Of a stretch of 6,789 bases of DNA, positions 1 through 4,236 are shown in pieces. Source of the stretch: Cytophagaceae bacterium (GTDB lineage: Bacteria > Bacteroidota > Bacteroidia > Cytophagales > Flexibacteraceae); NCBI GenBank assembly GCA_947464365.1, contig CANHWS010000189.1, forward strand, positions 1 to 6,789. Direction: 5' to 3'. The notes below the pieces were generated by a model, which was not told the origin of the DNA, searched no databases, and saw only the letters and a list, made by a program, of their open reading frames with translations. The position numbers and the translations under genes were made by a program. Within the stretch, counting starts at the first letter, position 1. Each line of letters begins with the position of its first letter.

Positions 1-519
1 CCTGTTACATGGGTTGGTGTTAAAGGCCAACGCAAAGACGATGGCACTGCCCGCCTTACCTGGACAGTCGCCAGCCAAGTTTCTAACCGTGGTTTTGTCG
101 TACAGCGCAGCAACGATGGCATCCGCTTTGACAGCATTGGCTTCGTCAACGGTGATGTGAACAACGCCAGCCTTGCTAACTTCAGCTTTGATGATGATTT
201 CAGCCGTGCTGCCTACTACCGCCTAATGCAAGTCGATCTTGATGGCACAACCTCACTCAGCTCAGCCGTCCTGATCAATGCAGAGGTAACCAACCAACCA
301 CTGTCTGTCTATCCGAACCCTGCTAGCCGCGAGCTTTACATCATGGGCCTGCAAGACGAAGCCACGGTTCAACTCTATGGTGCTAATGGCCAGCTACAAC
401 TCACCCAAACCGTCTTTGGCCAAGCTGCTATCGATCTTTCTAACCTCCCTGTAGGTGTGTATATGTATCGCATCCAGACCGCCAATGGCCAACAGTCAGG
501 CCGTGTGGTGAAACAATAG
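1..519 (+). CDS. C-terminal part of a secreted protein with a T9SS type A sorting domain (5' end outside window)
   Basis: The reading frame is open from the first base and ends at TAG 517-519, giving 172 visible residues; the true start lies upstream. Visible residues about 4-95 resemble the beta-rich linker often found just before the sorting signal in Bacteroidota exoproteins (a WVGVKGQ start, then RGFVVQRSNDG, then AYYRLMQVDLDG). Residues about 100-172 are a typical type A C-terminal domain: SVYPNPAS at the start, a central VQLYGANGQ strand, LSNLPVGVYMYRIQ, and a basic end RVVKQ. In this family the domain directs export through the outer membrane by the type IX system and is usually removed and replaced by attachment to surface glycan. 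The catalytic or binding part of the protein is not visible, so its function cannot be stated. An internal GTG at 157 is in frame but sits inside the conserved fold and is not a credible start. Confidence 0.93.
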   Translation, partial: PVTWVGVKGQRKDDGTARLTWTVASQVSNRGFVVQRSNDGIRFDSIGFVNGDVNNASLANFSFDDDFSRAAYYRLMQVDLDGTTSLSSAVLINAEVTNQPLSVYPNPASRELYIMGLQDEATVQLYGANGQLQLTQTVFGQAAIDLSNLPVGVYMYRIQTANGQQSGRVVKQ

Positions 520-570
520 AGGTAGGGTATGAAATGGTACTGTGAGCGGATGAATTTTTTTCCATAAATA

Positions 571-602
571 TTTGGATGGCTTACATTGACCACCTAAATT
601 TG
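571..602 (+). promoter_or_regulatory. Bacteroidota-type housekeeping promoter for the 634-1616 gene pair
   Basis: TTTG at 571-574 is followed after 20 nt by TAAATTTG at 595-602, an exact match to the known Bacteroidota -33/-7 pattern (TTTG, about 19-21 nt, TAnnTTTG). Transcription would start near 608-612, leaving a leader of roughly 25 nt before the ATG at 634. The sequence around the -33 box (561-576) has imperfect dyad symmetry, which might be an operator but is weak. Confidence 0.72.
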
Positions 603-633
603 TTATGAGAGCTAAAAACAACTCACCGACTCT

Positions 634-1374
634 ATGGAAAACTACCGTCTTTTAGATTACTACCACTCATTTGCAATACTGGAGGCATGGAATCATGTCC
701 GAGAAAGTGCAAAAGATGACATGTCAGATATTGACCTAATGCAATTTTGCATAGATCGATTGAACACCTACAGGGCTTTCGGTGTCTCCCCTGAGGCTCC
801 GATTTCGAATCCTGGCCTAGAAGTCTTCAACCAAGGAAGCAAGTTTATTTTTGATCCATCTCAAACATGGGATGTAGGTACCTACTTTACTGATACAGTA
901 GGCACAAAATTAAGCAATGCTGATTTCGTGACTGAACCTGAGGTGACTGCAATCACTACCTTGTTCGAGGTATTACAATCTCAAGCCAGTGACGTCTCCT
1001 TCGACTTCAAGGATATCTACTCCGACGCACTTAGCAACCTATTGGGAAGTTTGGAAACTGCTGAGGTCCCTGTCAACTCCATTGGTTACTACACCTATGG
1101 TATTGGAAAAAGCACCTTGGAGTTATACTGTTCTTCCAAACCACCTTTTGACAGTCAAGTTCCTATTCCTCCACTCTTTGTACCTGCAGTCGTTGTTAGC
1201 GACTTAATTTGGGGAATTGCGGGGGCTGTCTCATCTGCTGTCGCTGATGATATGGATGACAAACCAATCAACTGGAGGAAAGCTGGCGTTCTAGGGCTGA
1301 TAGGTGCTGTTGCTGGATCTGCTGCACCAATTCTTCGGTTGGCGAGACTTATAAAACCACCTCGCATTTTCTAG
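634..1374 (+). CDS. Protein of unknown function with hydrophobic Gly/Ala-rich C-terminus (246 aa)
   Basis: No enzyme family is recognised. Residues 1-175 are soluble in character and acidic, beginning MENYRLLDYYHSFAILEAW. There is no signal peptide. Residues about 180-204 and 217-240 are hydrophobic and rich in Gly, Ala and Val (SDLIWGIAGAVSSAVAD, then AGVLGLIGAVAGSAAPIL). They are separated by an acidic turn, DDMDDKP, and followed by a basic tail ending KPPRIF. The small-residue spacing resembles glycine-zipper or bacteriocin-like membrane-active segments. From memory, many Bacteroidota encode uncharacterised proteins of similar size with a DYxG-like N-terminus, a Gly/Ala-rich C-terminus and a small membrane gene next door; this link is unverified. 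The start is the only sensible ATG, about 25 nt after the predicted transcription start. GC is roughly 43% in sampled lines, against about 55% in the epimerase. A membrane-targeting effector is one guess; a structural or stress protein is equally possible. Confidence 0.82.
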   Translation: MENYRLLDYYHSFAILEAWNHVRESAKDDMSDIDLMQFCIDRLNTYRAFGVSPEAPISNPGLEVFNQGSKFIFDPSQTWDVGTYFTDTVGTKLSNADFVTEPEVTAITTLFEVLQSQASDVSFDFKDIYSDALSNLLGSLETAEVPVNSIGYYTYGIGKSTLELYCSSKPPFDSQVPIPPLFVPAVVVSDLIWGIAGAVSSAVADDMDDKPINWRKAGVLGLIGAVAGSAAPILRLARLIKPPRIF

Positions 1375-1376
1375 GA

Positions 1377-1616
1377 ATGATCACTACAAATCATATTTTA
1401 GTTGTAGTTACTTTTGTCTTGTTTATCTTGACTGAGTATCGACCTAATTTGCGTTACAATATAATTATTACCGCCCTACAAGTATTAGCTCTAACATCCT
1501 TAGTGGCTAACGCATTTAATCGTGCATTTCTGCTAGATTCAACCTTATCGAATGGATTGAATTTAGTTTTGTTTTTAATTACTGGCTTTTTGATCCGTTA
1601 CCTGCGTAGGCAATAA
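1377..1616 (+). CDS. Small hydrophobic membrane protein (79 aa), partner of the upstream gene
   Basis: The ATG lies 2 nt after the upstream stop, so translation is probably coupled and the two genes share one transcript. The 79 residues are strongly hydrophobic: segments at about 6-19, 28-46 and 58-75 could give two or three membrane spans, separated by polar turns (TEYRPNLRYN and NAFNRAFLLDSTLSN). The C-terminus is basic (RYLRRQ), which by the positive-inside rule favours a cytoplasmic tail. No family is recognised. GC is 81/240, or 34%, the lowest of any gene here, though hydrophobic codons lower GC by themselves. Small membrane proteins directly downstream of a membrane-active protein are often immunity or anchoring partners; that is inference only. 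A strong hairpin follows within 50 nt, so the operon ends here. Confidence 0.78.
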   Translation: MITTNHILVVVTFVLFILTEYRPNLRYNIIITALQVLALTSLVANAFNRAFLLDSTLSNGLNLVLFLITGFLIRYLRRQ

Positions 1617-1660
1617 CGCTACATGCAGCCCGAAAAGGCGAATAATAGCTGTTTTTTTTG

Positions 1661-1706
1661 GTAGAGCAAGATATCCGAAAGATATCTTGCTCTACTTATT
1701 TTATTA
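1661..1706 (+). terminator. Perfect 15-bp hairpin, probable intrinsic terminator of the 634-1616 operon
   Basis: GTAGAGCAAGATATC at 1661-1675 is the exact reverse complement of 1681-1695, with a 5-nt CGAAA loop. The 3' side is T-rich but interrupted (TTATTTTATTAA). An eight-T run at 1652-1659 sits before the hairpin instead. The strength of the stem and its place 45 nt after the 1616 stop support termination or 3'-end protection. The stem is not GC-rich, so it is not a textbook example. Confidence 0.65.
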
Positions 1707-1771
1707 ACATTATAAAAAAACGATTTCAATAAAATAGCATCCATCATCATTGTATGAATATGACCACATTC

Positions 1772-1782
1772 GTAGAGCAAGA
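1772..1782 (+). repeat. 11-nt direct copy of the hairpin's left arm
   Basis: GTAGAGCAAGA recurs exactly here, 111 nt after its first occurrence at 1661. No matching right arm follows, so this copy cannot form the same hairpin. It may be a remnant of duplication or of a small element. Confidence 0.5.
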
Positions 1783-1827
1783 CAAAACTTCAGGCACATA
1801 GTCCCTAATGGCGGTAAAATACCCACT

Positions 1828-1990
1828 AATCTTTTCTATCCGAACTCAGATTCCAGAAAGATGATTTAACGGATTTTTGGGATGGGTTTGTAAATCCGCT
1901 CCAGTTGGCTACCTGCTGCCAACTTGCGCATGAGTACACACGAATCCCATCAATCCGTCCAATCCGACGAATCCGGGTTCAGACAAACAC
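1828..1990. repeat. Tandem hairpin element, copy 1
   Basis: First of two tandem copies. The last 74 nt (1917-1990) are identical to 2086-2159; the left half has diverged by scattered substitutions. The ends are inverted: the left end at 1838-1853 matches the reverse complement of the right end at 1969-1984 in 12 of 16 positions. Inside the right arm AATCC recurs at 1943, 1952, 1961 and 1970, an exact 9-nt period. The left arm carries GGATT/GGGATGGG runs that can pair with it. At the apex AGTTGGC (1903-1909) and GCCAACT (1918-1924) pair perfectly around an 8-nt loop. The whole unit can be drawn as one long imperfect hairpin. No coding function is apparent. Confidence 0.85.
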
Positions 1991-1995
1991 ACACG

Positions 1996-2159
1996 AATCC
2001 TTTTCTGTCTGAACTCGGATTCCAGAAATAAGATTTAACGGATTCTTGGGATGGGTTTGTAAAGCCGCCCCAGAAGGCTACCTGTTGCCAACTTGCGCAT
2101 GAGTACACACGAATCCCATCAATCCGTCCAATCCGACGAATCCGGGTTCAGACAAACAC
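1996..2159. repeat. Tandem hairpin element, copy 2
   Basis: Second copy, offset 169 nt from the first. Its inverted ends are better preserved: 2007-2022 matches the reverse complement of 2138-2153 in 15 of 16 positions. AATCC recurs at 2112, 2121, 2130 and 2139, the same 9-nt period. The apical stem is weaker than in copy 1 because the left side reads AGAAGGC rather than AGTTGGC. The two copies are joined by a few bases of ACAC-rich sequence. Confidence 0.85.
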
Positions 2160-2173
2160 CTCAAACCAGACCC

Positions 2174-2185
2174 AAAGCCGCCCCA
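2174..2185. repeat. 12-nt fragment of the tandem element after copy 2
   Basis: AAAGCCGCCCCA at 2174-2185 repeats positions 2061-2072 of copy 2 exactly. It lies 14 nt past the end of that copy and is followed by weak similarity (CTTGCCA near 2204-2210). It could be the stub of a third, decayed copy reaching almost to the epimerase start. Confidence 0.4.
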
Positions 2186-2256
2186 CGGCAAACTTTCGTT
2201 ATACTTGCCAGCTGATTGACACCCAATCTGCCAAGCCTTACGCCACCAAGCCCACG

Positions 2257-3261
2257 ATGCCGACCTACCAAGACCTCTACCAAACAACCTGGCATGCGGA
2301 CTACCCATTAGCCGAAACGACTGTCTTGGTCACCGGAGGTGCTGGTTTCATCGGTCACCATATCGTTACCTATCTGCTGATCCATGGTGCCAAGGTCCGG
2401 GTCCTAGACAACTTTGTGACGGGCCACCAACACAACTTGTCGCCCCTACTCCAAAATCCTGCCTATGCCAATCGCCTAGAGGTCATAGAGGGTGACATCC
2501 GTAACCTAGCAGATTGCCAAAAGGCTTGCCTTGGGGCAGATGTTGTACTCCACCAAGCGGCTTTGGGCTCCGTGCCCCGCTCTTTGCAAGACCCGATCAC
2601 CACCAATGAAGTCAACATCGGGGGCTTCCTGAATATGTTGGTCGCTGCCCGCGATGCCAAGGTCCGCCGCTTCGTTTATGCCGCCAGCAGCTCCACCTAT
2701 GGCGATTCGGTGGGCCTACCTAAGGTGGAAGATGTGATCGGCAGACCCTTGTCGCCATACGCCGTCACCAAATATGTCAATGAGCTCTATGCCGATGTCT
2801 TTGCCCGCACCTTCGGCCTTCCGGTGATCGGCTTGCGGTATTTCAACGTCTTCGGCCCAGGGCAAGACCCTAATGGACCTTATGCCGCTGTGATCCCCAA
2901 GTTTTTAGCAGCTTTTAAGGCCCACCAAGCCCCCCACATCAATGGAGATGGCACCGTAAGCCGAGATTTTACCTTTGCGGCCAATGCAGTTCAGGCCAAC
3001 ATTAAGGCCATGATCGTCTCGGCCCCTGAGGCCCTCAACCAAGTTTATAACGTAGCGCTTGGGGCCCGCACCTCCCTCAATGAGCTGGCTAGCACCTTGC
3101 AGAATCTGACAGGTGCCCCGCTGCCCGCCACCCATGGCCCTGACCGTATAGGTGACATTGCCCACTCGCAAGCTGACATCAGCAAGGCCCAACAACTGCT
3201 TGGCTATGCCCCTACCATCACCGTACCCGAGGGGTTGAAGGTGCTGGTAAGTTGGGGGTAG
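2257..3261 (+). CDS. wbpP: UDP-N-acetylglucosamine 4-epimerase, WbpP/TviC type (extended SDR)
   Basis: This 334-aa protein follows the WbpP/TviC family along its full length. That family interconverts UDP-GlcNAc and UDP-GalNAc (or their uronic acids) for O-antigen, capsule or Vi-type glycans in the cytoplasm, using bound NAD. Visible motifs: TGGAGFIG at 26-33 (nucleotide binding), LDNF with Asp51, GDIRN at 79-83, HQAALGSVPRS at 99-109, SSST at 144-147, catalytic Tyr168 and Lys172 (YAVTK), LRYFNVFG at 193-200, QDPNGPYAAVIPK at 203-215, and GDIAHSQADISKA at 299-311. Gly104 and Ala211 agree with the small-residue substrate pocket that I recall for N-acetylated sugars. Oddities: FAAN at 240-243 replaces the usual aromatic-x-Glu/Asp-Asn, and the protein stops at SWG, several residues shorter than WbpP as I recall it. 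The methyltransferase follows after 24 nt. No dehydrogenase partner is in view, so the exact substrate is open. Confidence 0.93.
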   Translation: MPTYQDLYQTTWHADYPLAETTVLVTGGAGFIGHHIVTYLLIHGAKVRVLDNFVTGHQHNLSPLLQNPAYANRLEVIEGDIRNLADCQKACLGADVVLHQAALGSVPRSLQDPITTNEVNIGGFLNMLVAARDAKVRRFVYAASSSTYGDSVGLPKVEDVIGRPLSPYAVTKYVNELYADVFARTFGLPVIGLRYFNVFGPGQDPNGPYAAVIPKFLAAFKAHQAPHINGDGTVSRDFTFAANAVQANIKAMIVSAPEALNQVYNVALGARTSLNELASTLQNLTGAPLPATHGPDRIGDIAHSQADISKAQQLLGYAPTITVPEGLKVLVSWG

Positions 3262-3285
3262 GGTGATTTTTTGCTATCTAGCAGC

Positions 3286-4194
3286 ATGATCTCTCCGATT
3301 ACTGGCAAACCATCTAGCAAAATCCTAACAACTTATTCAGTCGAGGAAATTACAAAGCTGTATCAAGATCGCCTCCAGATTGATGTCAAACGATTCTTTA
3401 AGGACATTAGCGAGATCAAGGTATACGAATGTGTTGATACAGGCCTAGCCTATTATTGGCCACGTAATGTTGACGGGGATGGCAAGTTCTACGAAGAGCT
3501 CGAGCGGTTTGATTGGTATTACATGCCTTCTAAATGGGAGCATATCCAGACCTTAGCCTTGATCAAACCAGGGATGAAGGTGCTAGAAATAGGGTGTGCC
3601 GAAGGTTCATTCCTAGAAGTGGTAAATCAAAAAGGGGCCACTTCAGTCGGGCTAGAGCTGAACGAAAAGGCAACTAAAATCTGCCAAGAGAAAGGGCTTG
3701 AGGCCCATTGCGCCTTCGTAGAGGGCTATGCAGACCAACATCCGGGGACATTTGATCTCGTTTGTAGTTTCCAAGTGGTAGAGCACATTGCCAACATAAC
3801 CTCTTTTATCAATGCTAGTAGCAAGTTGCTCAAACCGGGGGGTCTAATGGTGATTGCAGTCCCAAACAATGATAGTTTCTTGGGGTATGATCGGTATAAT
3901 GTGCTCAACCTGCCACCACACCATACCAACCGGTGGAACGATCAGAGCCTCCGAAACATTGCCCCATATTTTGACCTAACTTGGGTCGGGAATGAACTTG
4001 AAACAGTCCAACCACATCATGCGGACTACCTTGCACGTGTTATCAAAAATAGTGCGGCCAAGCAAATGGGTATCTGGCCCAAACTTGTTTTTAAGCTATT
4101 TGGTGGCGTTATGAAGAAATATCTAGCCGACCACTTGACTATGTTCAAAGGCTTTACTATATTAGCTAAGTATAAGAAACAGTCAACTAACTGA
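3286..4194 (+). CDS. Class I SAM-dependent methyltransferase, probable polysaccharide modification
   Basis: From ATG 3286 the protein has 302 residues. A Rossmann methyltransferase core lies at about 95-215: motif I VLEIGCAEGSF at 99-109, an acidic ribose-binding strand GLELN at 122-126, FDLVCSFQVVEHI at 156-168, and LLKPGGLMVIAVPN from 181. The region before it (YECVDTGLAYYWP at 47-59, then FYEELERFDWYYMPSKWEH at 68-86) is typical of methyltransferases encoded in surface glycan clusters. The C-terminal 90 residues are family-specific and set the substrate, which cannot be read here; a sugar hydroxyl is most likely given the epimerase 24 nt upstream. An in-frame TTG at 3271 would add five residues (MLSSS). 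ATG was preferred because neither start has a ribosome-binding site and MISPITG is a natural opening. No promoter is seen between the two genes, so co-transcription is likely. Confidence 0.9.
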   Translation: MISPITGKPSSKILTTYSVEEITKLYQDRLQIDVKRFFKDISEIKVYECVDTGLAYYWPRNVDGDGKFYEELERFDWYYMPSKWEHIQTLALIKPGMKVLEIGCAEGSFLEVVNQKGATSVGLELNEKATKICQEKGLEAHCAFVEGYADQHPGTFDLVCSFQVVEHIANITSFINASSKLLKPGGLMVIAVPNNDSFLGYDRYNVLNLPPHHTNRWNDQSLRNIAPYFDLTWVGNELETVQPHHADYLARVIKNSAAKQMGIWPKLVFKLFGGVMKKYLADHLTMFKGFTILAKYKKQSTN

Positions 4195-4236
4195 CTAACC
4201 CTCAAAGGCGAATCAGTCTAGGGGATATCTCCTGCT

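Larger units (their letters stand above)
1617..2256. other. Intergenic region without a convincing gene
   Basis: This 640-nt stretch separates the AT-rich pair from the sugar genes. It holds the hairpin at 1661-1695, an AT-rich spacer (about 1700-1827) with a direct copy of the hairpin arm, and two tandem copies of a hairpin-forming element. No open frame on either strand looks coding: the longest candidates are made of the repeat itself or antisense to the epimerase start. No clear promoter for the epimerase is seen. TATACTTG at 2200-2207 is one mismatch from TAnnTTTG but has no TTTG box at the right distance. Confidence 0.8.

Noticed and set aside
555..561. Seven-T run after the first gene as a terminator
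   Set aside because: No stable stem precedes it, so intrinsic termination of the T9SS cargo gene is not supported here.
989..1367. Overlapping frames inside the 246-aa gene (989-1207 plus, 1155-1367 minus)
   Set aside because: The 634-1374 frame has a promoter, a tight downstream partner and a coherent protein; these are shadows.
1828..2159. CRISPR-like array
   Set aside because: There are only two long, unequal copies with no short regular repeats separated by unique spacers, and no cas genes. The 9-nt AATCC period is internal to one arm.
2200..2207. TATACTTG as a -7 box for the epimerase
   Set aside because: It has one mismatch from TAnnTTTG, and no TTTG box lies 19-21 nt upstream. It is too weak to annotate as a promoter.
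2078..2308. Minus-strand ORF of 76 codons across the repeat and the epimerase start
   Set aside because: It consists of repeat sequence (GFVGLDGLMGF from the AATCC blocks read backwards) plus antisense of a well-supported gene.
3272..3283. TGCTA/TAGCA short palindrome between the epimerase and the methyltransferase
   Set aside because: Five base pairs with a 2-nt loop is too small for a terminator and is expected by chance.
3271..3285. TTG at 3271 as the methyltransferase start
   Set aside because: ATG at 3286 is in frame, adds no loss of conserved sequence, and the five extra residues MLSSS carry no motif. The TTG cannot be excluded.
4220..4233. Near-palindrome AGGGGATATCTCCT before the large secreted gene
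   Set aside because: It is short and imperfect with no accompanying promoter; no basis to call it an operator.
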